A stretch of 64,000 nucleotides of DNA from Butyrivibrio fibrisolvens (lineage in GTDB: Bacteria; Bacillota; Clostridia; Lachnospirales; Lachnospiraceae): assembly GCF_023206215.1 (NCBI RefSeq), contig NZ_CP065800.1:1984001-2048000 (forward strand), read 5' to 3'. The translations under genes and the position numbers were made by a program. Under the pieces are notes generated by a model. The model was not told where the DNA came from. It saw only the letters and a list, made by a program, of their open reading frames with translations, and searched no databases. Of this stretch, positions 7,610 to 16,192 are shown piece after piece (the first letter of the stretch is position 1; each line of letters begins with the position of its first letter).

Positions 7610-8506
7610 ATGTCAAAGACAAGCGACACAATAAGAGAAATGTTTTCAAAAGGCGATGCCATGAGAGATGCAGGCCTTGAGATTCCTGCAGATATAAAAA
7701 GATATAGTGATATTGCTTATGGTGATAAAGGTCAGCATCCGCAGTGGCAACTTCTAGATGTATACAGACCTGCCAATATTCAGGAAGATAAGAAACTTCC
7801 GGTGATCGTAGTCATCCACGGCGGCGGATGGGTATATGGTGACAAGGAAGTATACAAGTACTACTCAGCTTCTCTTGCACAGAGAGGCTTTGCAGTAGTT
7901 TGCTATTCATACAGACTTGCACCTGAATATACATTCCCAGCTAGCCTTGAAGATTCTTGTGCTGTTATTAACTGGATCGTAGATAATGCAGATAAATACG
8001 GCTTTGACCTTGATAATATCTTCGGTGTTGGCGATTCTGCAGGTGGTACGCTTATAGGTATTACAGCAGCCTTCCTTACCAACAAGGAGTATGCTGACAA
8101 GTTCGATTTCACAGCATCCGACAAGTTCAGGTTCAAAGGCATTGCATTCAACTGCGCTGCATTTGAGATAAAGTCTGTAAAAGAAGCTGATGACAACATG
8201 GGATCACTTATGGACGATCTTTTTGGCAAAAAAGTCACAGATGATGATCTTGAAGTTGTGAATACAGGTAACTACATTACAGACGCTTATCCGCCATCCT
8301 TCCTTATGTCTGCAACAGGAGACTTCCTCAAGGATGAGCTTCCCAAGATGGCAGAAGTTATGATCAGAAACTCTGTACCATTTACCTGCAAGTACTATAC
8401 AAGTCCAAATGGAGAACTCGGACATGTATTCCACTGTAACATGAGACTTCCGGAAGCTGTCCAGTGCAACGACGACGAAGCACAGTTCTTTAAATCGCTG
8501 ATATAA
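7610..8506 (+). CDS. Alpha/beta-hydrolase esterase (hormone-sensitive-lipase type)
   Basis: 298 residues, no signal peptide, so cytoplasmic. The oxyanion motif HGGGW is at residues 70-74 and the nucleophile elbow GDSAGG gives Ser143. The likely triad partners are Asp238 (SATGDFL) and His272 or His275 (GELGHVFH). This is the Abhydrolase_3 / hormone-sensitive-lipase family, which includes acetyl and feruloyl esterases acting on imported decorated oligosaccharides. The ATG at 7610 follows GAAGTGAGGTAG. It lies downstream of the symporter but is separated from it by the hairpin array, so it probably has its own promoter. Confidence 0.8.
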   Translation: MSKTSDTIREMFSKGDAMRDAGLEIPADIKRYSDIAYGDKGQHPQWQLLDVYRPANIQEDKKLPVIVVIHGGGWVYGDKEVYKYYSASLAQRGFAVVCYSYRLAPEYTFPASLEDSCAVINWIVDNADKYGFDLDNIFGVGDSAGGTLIGITAAFLTNKEYADKFDFTASDKFRFKGIAFNCAAFEIKSVKEADDNMGSLMDDLFGKKVTDDDLEVVNTGNYITDAYPPSFLMSATGDFLKDELPKMAEVMIRNSVPFTCKYYTSPNGELGHVFHCNMRLPEAVQCNDDEAQFFKSLI

Positions 8507-8534
8507 AAAGAAAATAGTTCTAAAGTATTGAATA

Positions 8535-8595
8535 CCCCCTTCCATGCGAACAAGAGAAATAATATAATCTTGTACTGCTTGGAAGGGGGCTTTTT
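8535..8595 (+). terminator. Terminator-like hairpin after esterase
   Basis: CCCCCTTCCA (8535-8544) pairs with TGGAAGGGGG (8580-8589), followed by CTTTTT. The loop is long (35 bases). Confidence 0.6.
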
Positions 8596-8600
8596 GTGGA

Positions 8601-8643
8601 AAAACGGGAAATGATATTATTGAAACTTCCCATTTCCCGTTTT
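8601..8643. terminator. Second, bidirectional-looking hairpin
   Basis: A perfect 13-bp stem, AAAACGGGAAATG / CATTTCCCGTTTT, loop of 17 bases, ending 35 bases before the next gene's start. It could terminate read-through or attenuate the following gene. Confidence 0.65.
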
Positions 8644-8678
8644 ATTATATTAATATAATAAAAACTTTGAGGTGGAAC

Positions 8679-10526
8679 ATGGATTATATCACATCAGCAA
8701 AAGCTGCAGAAAAACTTGGAATATCCCGTAGAATGGTAAATGCAATGTGCCAGAAGGGAACTATAAGCGGTTCCAAAAAAGTTGGCAATAGATGGATGAT
8801 ACCACTTGATTATATCGAAAAAATGGGAAATGGGAAATTTTCAAACAAACCACTTCCCATTGGCGTCTCTGATTTTGCCAAGGCTATTACAGATTATTAC
8901 TATATAGACAAGACTTTGCTGATAAAAGAATTAATCGATAACAGGCCGCTTGTTTCTCTTTTTCTACGTCCCAGACGTTTTGGTAAGACATTGAATATGG
9001 ATATGCTTCGTACCTTTTTTGAAAAAGCTGAAAAAGATACAAGTGTATATTTTCAAAAAACCAAAATATGGTCTTCTGGACGGGAGTATAGAGAATATCA
9101 AGGCAAATTTCCTGTTGTGTATTTTAATTTTAAAGATATGAAGTTCGATAAATGGTCTGAAATGCTTATAAATATAAAAGCAATTATTCAGTCAGAGTAT
9201 GAAAGACTTATATCTCAAATAGAGCAGAGTAATCTAACGGAGCTTGATAGAGTCTATGTTGATAAAGTCATTAATGGTACATTAGAAGAAGCTCTGTGGT
9301 CGGGAACATTGGGGAAGCTTACGCAGATTCTGGACAGGTACTGCGGCAAGGCCCCTATAATAATGATAGATGAATATGATACACCTATTCAGCAAGGACA
9401 TATGTATGGATTTTATAATGAAGTCATAGGCTTTATGAGAAACTTTCTATCAGGTGGGCTCAAGGACAATAAGCATATGACAATGGCTTTTCTGACCGGT
9501 ATATTAAGAGTCGCTAAGGAAAGCATATTCAGCGGACTAAACAATCTGATGGTCAATTCTGTTATAGATAACAATTATAGTTCGTACTTTGGATTTACAG
9601 AACCAGAAGTAAAAAAACTCCTAAAGGACTACGGCGTATCTGAGCAATTTGCAAAGGTCAAGGAGTGGTATAATGGATATCATTTTGGTGATACGCAAAT
9701 ATATAATCCATGGTCGGTACTTAATTATGTATCTCAAAACTGTATCACCAAAACCTATTGGCAATCTACCGGAAGTAATGATGTCATAGGCGAGATTATC
9801 TCAAACGGATCCAATGAACTTATAGAGGAGATAAGAGAACTTCTTGGAGGAGGCAAAAAAAGTGTATATCTTGATATATCTGTAGTATATCCGGAGATAG
9901 GGAAAAGCTTTTCTTCTGTTTATAGTTTTTTGCTTATGGGAGGGTATCTTACTCTTGATTCAGCGGAATCACTGTATGATGGTAATACTGTAGGAGAAGT
10001 CAGGATTCCCAATATAGAAGTGATGCATGTTTTTGAACAGGAGATACTTTCAAGAACTGGGAATATAGTCTCAGGTGAAGATGCTATTGGTTTCCAGCAC
10101 GCGCTTTTAAGTAAGAATAATGAAGAAATGCAGAAACGATTAACTGAATTTCTAAAGGAGACGATCAGCTATTTTGATGCGTCTGCAGAAGGTTTCTACC
10201 ATGGTATGCTTCTGGGGCTAAGTGCCTCATTGAATAGGTTTTATGAGATTAAGTCCAATAGAGAAGCCGGTGATGGGCGCTATGACATAGCGCTTATTCC
10301 GAAAGCCAAGGATAATACAGGATACATAATTGAAGTAAAATCTCTATCAAAAGTCAAAAAAAATATATCCGAAAATGACTTGTTACAGCTACTTGACTAC
10401 GAAGCTCAAATGGCTTTAGATCAAATAGATGATATGCATTATGCAGATGCTATGAAGAAAGCAAAGATATATAAAATTGGAGTGGCATTTTACAAAAAGA
10501 ATTGTCGCGTGATCGGAAGAAAATGA
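8679..10526 (+). CDS. AAA-ATPase-like / PD-(D/E)XK (DUF1703) protein with N-terminal HTH
   Basis: 615 residues in three parts. Residues 1-48 are an excisionase/MerR-type winged helix (AKAAEKLGISRRMVNAM, VGNRWMIP). From about residue 58 follows an AAA-ATPase_like domain with the family hallmark ITDYYYIDKT, Walker A RPRRFGKT (97-104) and Walker B APIIMIDEYDTPI. The C-terminus is a DUF1703 PD-(D/E)XK nuclease-like domain (GDGRYDIALI, YIIEVKS). Such proteins are often multicopy in gut anaerobes and have no settled function; a nuclease or mobile-element-linked role is inference. The start at 8679 is preferred over the upstream TTG because GAGGTGG is 4-9 bases before it. Confidence 0.8.
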   Translation: MDYITSAKAAEKLGISRRMVNAMCQKGTISGSKKVGNRWMIPLDYIEKMGNGKFSNKPLPIGVSDFAKAITDYYYIDKTLLIKELIDNRPLVSLFLRPRRFGKTLNMDMLRTFFEKAEKDTSVYFQKTKIWSSGREYREYQGKFPVVYFNFKDMKFDKWSEMLINIKAIIQSEYERLISQIEQSNLTELDRVYVDKVINGTLEEALWSGTLGKLTQILDRYCGKAPIIMIDEYDTPIQQGHMYGFYNEVIGFMRNFLSGGLKDNKHMTMAFLTGILRVAKESIFSGLNNLMVNSVIDNNYSSYFGFTEPEVKKLLKDYGVSEQFAKVKEWYNGYHFGDTQIYNPWSVLNYVSQNCITKTYWQSTGSNDVIGEIISNGSNELIEEIRELLGGGKKSVYLDISVVYPEIGKSFSSVYSFLLMGGYLTLDSAESLYDGNTVGEVRIPNIEVMHVFEQEILSRTGNIVSGEDAIGFQHALLSKNNEEMQKRLTEFLKETISYFDASAEGFYHGMLLGLSASLNRFYEIKSNREAGDGRYDIALIPKAKDNTGYIIEVKSLSKVKKNISENDLLQLLDYEAQMALDQIDDMHYADAMKKAKIYKIGVAFYKKNCRVIGRK

Positions 10527-10537
10527 GAACATTAAGT

Positions 10538-10601
10538 ATAATATGATGTAAGGAGCAAAAGTCATTTTGATTAGAGCTTGCTCGAAATCGAATATGAATT
10601 T
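10538..10601 (+). repeat. Degenerate module A copy
   Basis: ATAATATGATGTAAGGAGCA continues into AAAGTCATTTTGATTAGAGC and then TTGCTCGAAATCGAATATG, a diverged copy of module A with the 3' arm lost. It ends just before the ribosome site of the next gene. Confidence 0.6.
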
Positions 10602-10620
10602 GCACAGATCGGAGGAAATT

Positions 10621-11115
10621 ATGTTCAGAAAAATGAGAAGATTCAGGCAGCAGCTACCGGATGAAGAGGCAATCAAGATCCTTGAAAATGGCAAAACAGG
10701 CGTACTTGCTGTTAATGGTGATGATGGTTATCCGTATACAGTTCCTATCAACTATCTGTATAGGGACGGTAAGATCATAATCCATGGTGCCAAGGCAGGT
10801 CACAAGTATGATGCCATGCTTAAAAGTGATAAGGTATCCTTCTGCGTTATCGACAAGGATGAAGTCGTTCCGGATAAGGTTACCAATTACTTTAGAAGCG
10901 TAGTAGCTTTTGGACGAGTTAAGATAATAGAAGATGAAGACTTGAGAAAAGAAGCCGCGCTTGCCATAGGCAGGAAGTTCTCTCCTGAAGAAGCTGTTCA
11001 GGAAGACATGAGAAGATCATATGCCAATGTTGTGATGTATGAAATTAGTATAGAGCACCTGACAGGCAAAGAGGCTATAGAGCTTGTGGCTATGAAGGCG
11101 GCTCAAGATAAATAG
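10621..11115 (+). CDS. Pyridoxamine 5'-phosphate oxidase-like flavin-binding protein (NimA type)
   Basis: 164 residues of the PNPOx-like split-barrel fold: GKTGVLAVNGDDGYPYTVPI (first strands), IIIHGAKAGHKYDAM (FMN/phosphate contact region), VSFCVID and FRSVVAFGRVKII. These proteins bind FMN or related cofactors and resemble 5-nitroimidazole reductase NimA; the substrate here is unknown. The start at 10621 follows GGAGGAAATT. An upstream in-frame extension into the repeat (to 10567) lacks a ribosome site and does not match the family. Confidence 0.78.
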   Translation: MFRKMRRFRQQLPDEEAIKILENGKTGVLAVNGDDGYPYTVPINYLYRDGKIIIHGAKAGHKYDAMLKSDKVSFCVIDKDEVVPDKVTNYFRSVVAFGRVKIIEDEDLRKEAALAIGRKFSPEEAVQEDMRRSYANVVMYEISIEHLTGKEAIELVAMKAAQDK

Positions 11116-11307
11116 CTAAATTATATACAGCCGATGTCGTAATAGATGGAAGAAGCTGTACAGTAACTAATACACAGACGACTGCCAAATGATATTTATG
11201 ACGTCTTGAATGAAGTGACAATAATTCATAATTTTGTTAAAAATGGTATAGTGTATTTGAAAAAGATTTTTGAAAAAACAACTTAAGAAAGAATAAAGGT
11301 GTTAGAA

Positions 11308-12360
11308 ATGGCTAGAAAGAAAAATGATTTTAAGGTTTACACAGATTTTATCATGGAGAAGAGTAAGGAGCTTCTGTCAATTGACTCTCCTACAGGCTAT
11401 ACAGATGATGCAGCAGCCTGGGTCAAGAAGGAGTTTGAAACACTTGGCTTTAAAGCTTCATTTACAGGTAAGGGCGGCGTTCTTGTAGAACTTGGTGGCA
11501 AGGATAAGAAAAATGGCCTCTTCCTTGAAGCCCATACAGATACTCTTGGCGGCATGGTATCTTCTATTAAGGGAACAGGTCGCCTTGTAGTAACACCTCT
11601 TGGCGGAATGAATGCTAATAATGCTGAGACAGAGAATGTCCGTATTGTTACTAAGTTCGATGGAGATTATGAAGGAACATTCCAGCTTGTAAATGCATCA
11701 ATCCATGTTAATGGTGAGTACAATGATATCAAGAGGACTTTTGATACCTGCGAAGTTGTCCTTGATGAAGATGTTAAGTCTAAAGAAGATGTTGAAAAAC
11801 TTGGTATAAGCGTAGGCGATATCGTATGCTTTGATCCTTGTACACGTATCACAAAGTCAGGTTATATCAAGAGCAGATTCCTTGATGATAAGTTCAGCGT
11901 AGGTATACTTCTTGGATATGCCAAGTATCTTAAGGATAACAAGATCACTCCAAAGCGTGCAGTATATGTACATGTAACTGTATTCGAAGAAGTAGGTCAC
12001 GGCGGATGTGCATCAGTTCCTGAAGGCGTAACAGAAGCAATCTCAGTTGATATGGGATGCGTCGGCGAAGGTCTTACATGTACAGAGCGTCAGGTATCCA
12101 TATGTTCCAAGGATAGCGGCGGACCCTACGCTTATTCAGTAGTTAAGGGACTTATAGAAGCTGCTAAGAAGATGGGCGCTGACTATGCTGTTGATGTATA
12201 TCCTCATTACGGATCTGACGTAGAAGCTACACTTCGTGCAGGCTTTGATGTTAAGCATGGTCTTATCGGCGCAGGAGTATATGCTTCTCACGGTTATGAG
12301 AGAAGCCATAGAGACGGAGCTGAGAATACACTTAAACTTCTTATAGGCTATATAGATTGA
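11308..12360 (+). CDS. M42-family metalloaminopeptidase
   Basis: 350 residues, cytoplasmic, matching the M42 (glutamyl aminopeptidase / FrvX) family. Visible metal and catalytic residues are His-Asp in EAHTDTLGG, Asp in SRFLDDKFS, the Glu pair in VFEEVGHGG, Asp in SVDMGC and His near the C-terminus (YASHGYERSH). These enzymes trim short peptides with two Zn or Co ions. Start 11308 is chosen because AAAGGTG is 6 bases upstream; a GTG at 11299 is possible. It has its own terminator. Confidence 0.88.
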   Translation: MARKKNDFKVYTDFIMEKSKELLSIDSPTGYTDDAAAWVKKEFETLGFKASFTGKGGVLVELGGKDKKNGLFLEAHTDTLGGMVSSIKGTGRLVVTPLGGMNANNAETENVRIVTKFDGDYEGTFQLVNASIHVNGEYNDIKRTFDTCEVVLDEDVKSKEDVEKLGISVGDIVCFDPCTRITKSGYIKSRFLDDKFSVGILLGYAKYLKDNKITPKRAVYVHVTVFEEVGHGGCASVPEGVTEAISVDMGCVGEGLTCTERQVSICSKDSGGPYAYSVVKGLIEAAKKMGADYAVDVYPHYGSDVEATLRAGFDVKHGLIGAGVYASHGYERSHRDGAENTLKLLIGYID

Positions 12361-12402
12361 TATTTAATAAGTATCAAAAGCATACTTTTTGGTTACTATA
12401 GT

Positions 12403-12449
12403 AAAACCACTGCCAATCATTACAAAAACAAGATATTGGCAGTGGTTTT
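12403..12449. terminator. Bidirectional terminator
   Basis: A perfect 15-bp stem (AAAACCACTGCCAAT / ATTGGCAGTGGTTTT) with A-run and T-run flanks, between two convergent genes. Confidence 0.9.
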
Positions 12450-12482
12450 TATATCTTTACAATTATTCAGATTTACGAACTA

Positions 12483-13364
12483 TTATTTTTTTCTTAAGAT
12501 AGCTTCATTATCAGAGAAATAATACTCACTGATATATACACCTTCAGGAACAGCAAATATAGAATCAGTAGCAACTGTATCTGTAGGCGAGAGCTTGCTT
12601 CCGTTGAACATGATGTAGTCGATAGTTTCAAGTCTTACAGGATTCTGAGCATTTGAGAAATCCATAGACAGAACCCAGAAGATCATATCAACCTTGCCGG
12701 ATACAAGAGCAGCAGCGCGGCTTCCGGAATTGATCGTTACAAGCTCAATATTCATATCAAGTCTCTTGCCAAGCTCTGCAAGGATTGCCGTATTGAATCC
12801 CATAGGAGTTCCGTCTTCTGATACATAGTCCATAGGAGGAAGATCGCCTGTTACTCCGACCTTTAATGTATCTCTTCCATCTACAGTTTCAAAAGTGACT
12901 GCTTCAGGCTGACCGCCTTCTATTATCTTGGTTATATATTCATCCTGAAGACTTGATAGCGTCCCATCTTCCTGCATAGCGATGATCGCGTCGTTGCAGG
13001 CAGGAAGGAGATCAACATGGGCTTCGCCAACGCCCAGAGAGTAGTTCTCCAAAGGATCAGCTGTTTCTACAACATACTTGCCATCTCCTTGAGTATTAGC
13101 GATATATTCTGCTACGGACTTACTCAGAGGAATATAATCAATATCACCGCGGTCCAGTCCCAGGAGCATGGTAGACAGATCATCGTAGCGGACTACGCCC
13201 GACTCGGTGCCATCGGTATAGTGAATGACATATTCATAGCTAAGGCTTCCTGCCAGCTCGCCTGATGTAGATCCGGAATCTGTGGCAGTTGTTCCATTAT
13301 TACCGCATGACATCGTGAAGATACATGAAACAGTTAAAATAGCAGATAACAGTGATTTTTTCAT
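12483..13364 (-). CDS. Amino-acid-type substrate-binding lipoprotein, rearranged
   Basis: 293 residues: a type II signal with lipobox TMSCG (Cys20), then SBP_bac_3-like sequence. Residues about 45-150 resemble the second lobe of such a protein (LDRGDIDYIPLSKSVAEYI, DAIIAMQEDGTLSSLQDEYI). Residues about 165-290 resemble the first lobe (LKVGVTGDLPPMDYV, MGFNTAILAELGKRL, ALVSGKVDMIFW). The order is thus lobe II then lobe I, as if two tandem binding proteins were cut at both ends. No permease or ATPase is adjacent, so it may be a sensor or decaying. CGAAAGGAG precedes the ATG. Confidence 0.7.
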   Translation of the reverse strand: MKKSLLSAILTVSCIFTMSCGNNGTTATDSGSTSGELAGSLSYEYVIHYTDGTESGVVRYDDLSTMLLGLDRGDIDYIPLSKSVAEYIANTQGDGKYVVETADPLENYSLGVGEAHVDLLPACNDAIIAMQEDGTLSSLQDEYITKIIEGGQPEAVTFETVDGRDTLKVGVTGDLPPMDYVSEDGTPMGFNTAILAELGKRLDMNIELVTINSGSRAAALVSGKVDMIFWVLSMDFSNAQNPVRLETIDYIMFNGSKLSPTDTVATDSIFAVPEGVYISEYYFSDNEAILRKK

Positions 13365-13744
13365 AGTGCTCCTTTCGATTGCTGCTTCATACGCTTATAG
13401 ATATTGATTGAGAAAATACCGATATGCTCTATAGCTCCATTCCCTTTTATTACTCTTACATTTGGTCGTTTATAAAGTGTTGCAAGGCTGAGAATAATAA
13501 TACCCATACCATATACATTCTTATCGGATGATATTATCCATTTGTTTAGAAAAAGAATAGAAGATATGACCTTAATATGTCGAGAATCATAGATTTAAAG
13601 GTAAAAGTTTTAGTAATAAGAAATAGAAATAAGATAATAAACTTCCCTGGCATGACACTGACCAAGTGGGAAGTCTGCAAATAAACAAGAAAATGAATAA
13701 GAAAATGAAAGAGAAAATAGATAAATTTTTAGAATATAAATAAT
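13365..13744. other. Spacer without recognised features
   Basis: 380 A+T-rich bases between two leftward genes. Only a loose AACTTCCC / GTGGGAAGT dyad near 13640-13675 is visible; its right half recurs at 40080-40100 and 52740-52760 as GTGGGAAGTTTGCAAATAA-like sequence. The leftward promoter of the binding-protein gene should lie near 13400-13560 but is not clear. Confidence 0.4.
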
Positions 13745-13792
13745 AACACATGGAGCTTTAGCGATAATCTACCAAAGTTCCATGTGTTTTTC
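13745..13792. terminator. Bidirectional terminator after thiolase
   Basis: AACACATGGAGCTTT pairs with AAAGTTCCATGTGTT (one wobble) with T-rich flanks on both strands. Confidence 0.75.
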
Positions 13793-13844
13793 GCGTGAAA
13801 TATTAATTTCAATCAAACTACTATTATTGTTATGCCTGAAAGTA

Positions 13845-15029
13845 TTATTCGCGCTCTACAATTGCAGCTGCGCCCATGCCGCCGCCTACGCACAAGGTTG
13901 CAAGACCTTTCTTGGCATCCCTTTTCTCCATCTCATGAAGGAGAGTGACGAGGATTCTGGTGCCGGAACATCCTACAGGGTGACCCAGGGCGATAGCTCC
14001 GCCGTTGACATTGAGCTTGTCCATATCAAATCCAAGATCCTGGCCTACTGCAACAGACTGAGCTGCGAAAGCTTCGTTAGCTTCGATAAGATCAAAGTCA
14101 CCAATCTTGTAACCGCACTTATCCATTACTTTTCTTGTAGCAGCAACAGGTCCGATTCCCATGATCTGAGGATCTACGCCTGCAAGCTCGCCGCCGATCC
14201 ATGTTGCCATAGGCTTAACGCCAAGTTCTTTAGCTTTCTCTTCGCTCATAACGATGATGGCAGCAGCTGCATCATTGATACCTGACGAATTGGCAGCAGT
14301 TACAACGCCTCCGTCCTTCTTAAATGCAGGCTTGAGACCTGAGATGCTTTCTGCTGTAACACCGGCACGCGGTCCTTCATCTGTATCGAAGAGGATAGTT
14401 TCTTTTTTCTTCTTAACTTCTACAGGAACTATCTCATCCTTAAACTTGCCTTCTGCGATGGCTTTCTGAGCCTTCTGCTGGCTCCATGCTGCGAACTCGT
14501 CAAGCTGCTGCCTTGTAAGGTGCCACTGCTCAGCAATATTCTCAGCTGTGATGCCCATGTGATAGTGATAGAATGCGTCTGTAAGAGCATCTGTGATCAT
14601 GGCATCTTCCATAGTAGCCGGTCCCATACGATATCCAAAACGAGCCTGACGCAGAAGATAAGGAGCCATGGACATGTTCTCCATACCACCAGCTACGATG
14701 ATATCAGCATCGCCCATAGAGATGAGCTTGGCAGCAAGGTTCACACAGTGAAGACCTGAACCGCACAGTACGTTGATGGTAGTAGCAGGAACCTCAACAG
14801 GTATACCTGCATTGATAGCTGACTGCCTTGCAGGATTCTGACCAAGGCCTGCCTGTATTACACAGCCCATGTAGACTTCATCAACCTGCTCTGGCTTAAT
14901 GCCTGTTCTTTTTAGTGCCTCTTTGATAACAACTGTTCCAAGCTCAGGAGCAGGTGTATTAGAAAGAGTTCCTCCCATTGTTCCTATAGCCGTACGACAC
15001 GCGCCGGCAAGTACAACCTTTCTTCCCAT
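13845..15029 (-). CDS. thlA: Acetyl-CoA C-acetyltransferase (thiolase)
   Basis: 394 residues, the usual length of biosynthetic thiolases. It condenses two acetyl-CoA to acetoacetyl-CoA, the first step of the butyrate pathway. The nucleophile Cys is in [10 protein letters not shown] (near residue 88), the His in [14 protein letters not shown] and the second catalytic Cys in [11 protein letters not shown] near the end; [13 protein letters not shown] and [10 protein letters not shown] are also family hallmarks. The start at 15029 follows a strong GGAGG. The other butyrate genes (crotonase, 3-hydroxybutyryl-CoA dehydrogenase, Bcd-Etf) are not next to it here, so it stands alone with its own terminator. 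Confidence 0.93.
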   Translation of the reverse strand: MGRKVVLAGACRTAIGTMGGTLSNTPAPELGTVVIKEALKRTGIKPEQVDEVYMGCVIQAGLGQNPARQSAINAGIPVEVPATTINVLCGSGLHCVNLAAKLISMGDADIIVAGGMENMSMAPYLLRQARFGYRMGPATMEDAMITDALTDAFYHYHMGITAENIAEQWHLTRQQLDEFAAWSQQKAQKAIAEGKFKDEIVPVEVKKKKETILFDTDEGPRAGVTAESISGLKPAFKKDGGVVTAANSSGINDAAAAIIVMSEEKAKELGVKPMATWIGGELAGVDPQIMGIGPVAATRKVMDKCGYKIGDFDLIEANEAFAAQSVAVGQDLGFDMDKLNVNGGAIALGHPVGCSGTRILVTLLHEMEKRDAKKGLATLCVGGGMGAAAIVERE

Positions 15030-15194
15030 AAATACCTCCAATATGTTTTGTATTGCAGATGTATACATCTGTAAAAAATACTACTAATAAATATTATATT
15101 CTTGAAGTAGAGAGATTTCAAAACTAAACTTAAGAGCGCCTCTTCCTTGATTTGTTTTTTATTGTTGTAAAGTGGCGTTTTTATCAGGGAGTTA

Positions 15195-15254
15195 TTCGTT
15201 TCATGAAAATGTCATTTGTCTCATTAAAATGTCATTCGTCGAATGAAATGTGCA
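15195..15254. repeat. Three tandem 20-bp repeats upstream of thiolase
   Basis: Units 15195-15214, 15215-15234 and 15235-15254 share the frame TTYGTY-TCATRAAAATGTCA (third unit more diverged), with traces of a fourth. They lie 170-225 bases upstream of the thiolase start and could be an operator array. Confidence 0.5.
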
Positions 15255-15429
15255 ATTTGTCGGAAAGTCATTTACAAAGCTCTAATTGTATGTATAATGA
15301 CAAAAGCGCTTGGCGGTTGCGGTTTGTGCAGATATATCTGATAAGCAATTCCAGCGTCATCATGTGCAGATGTAGATACAGACAGCATGATTAAAATAGC
15401 TAAGATAAAGTTTCCTAGTACTTAAAAAA

Positions 15430-15473
15430 AAATCATATAGATTCGATTTTTATTATTCGAATCTATATGATTT
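15430..15473. repeat. 17-bp perfect inverted repeat
   Basis: AAATCATATAGATTCGA (15430-15446) is exactly complementary to 15457-15473, with a 10-base loop. An A-run precedes the left arm, so read leftward it would be a terminator with a U-run. The remaining spacer 15030-15578 shows only the tandem repeats above. Confidence 0.7.
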
Positions 15474-15578
15474 GCACAAGAATGAAAAATACTATGTGGT
15501 AGGAGATAGTGTATTATTATTCTTTAATGTAGACCATATAGATTGATCGCTTTTTAGGTAGAAAGGTTTTGGATTACA

Positions 15579-16064
15579 GTGGAAGCAGTTTGTTTTGCAA
15601 GTGGTTGTATTATACCGATATGTTTGTTTTTGACAATTATATATTGGATTAAAGGAATAAGATATAAGAAATCCAAATATTTTAGAGGAAAGGTCATTTA
15701 TAGTAGAGGGACAAAGATTGTTGTAGTAAATAGGAGGCGTGGTGAGATATATGAGACATATAATGTTAGCTATGAATATAAAGGTAAGACACTGGAAGGA
15801 GAAGTGTGCACCAGTGAAAAAGGTCTAGAACCTGGAGATGATATCTTTATTTATATATATGATCCGGAAGGAGTTCATGAAATCCAATCAGATATAAACT
15901 GGAGAAAATTTAAATTTTCTGCTGGGTTTAGTTTGCTAATGACGGTAGTGTTTTTGATAAGTTGGTCTTTACGATCAAGTATTGAAACAACACATTCCTA
16001 TACGCATTTTGATGAGGAAGAGATGAAAAAACTAGTTGAGGAGTATTTGGAACATAAAAAATAG
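15579..16064 (+). CDS. DUF3592-like membrane protein
   Basis: 161 residues with a membrane segment at about 5-25 and another at about 112-130. Between them is a beta-rich domain (GKVIYSRGTKIVVVNRRRGE, VSYEYKGKTLEGEV, GDDIFIYIYDPEGVHEI), the arrangement of DUF3592 proteins. The function is unknown. The start is a GTG with GAAAGG 13 bases upstream. It resembles the protein at 30237 in architecture. It stands alone. Confidence 0.6.
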   Translation: MEAVCFASGCIIPICLFLTIIYWIKGIRYKKSKYFRGKVIYSRGTKIVVVNRRRGEIYETYNVSYEYKGKTLEGEVCTSEKGLEPGDDIFIYIYDPEGVHEIQSDINWRKFKFSAGFSLLMTVVFLISWSLRSSIETTHSYTHFDEEEMKKLVEEYLEHKK

Positions 16065-16192
16065 CGTGAAAGAAATAACTCGAATTAATGAATGCCAATA
16101 GCATTATTATAGCAATATATAGCTTGTGAGCGGCTTTTTACATGATTATGATGATATTAGAATATGAAAAATGCAGTTCAAAGGGGCCGGTT

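Noticed and set aside
13845..14285. Long frames on the plus strand inside the thiolase gene
   Set aside because: Shadow frames of a clearly coding minus-strand gene; no ribosome sites or family matches.
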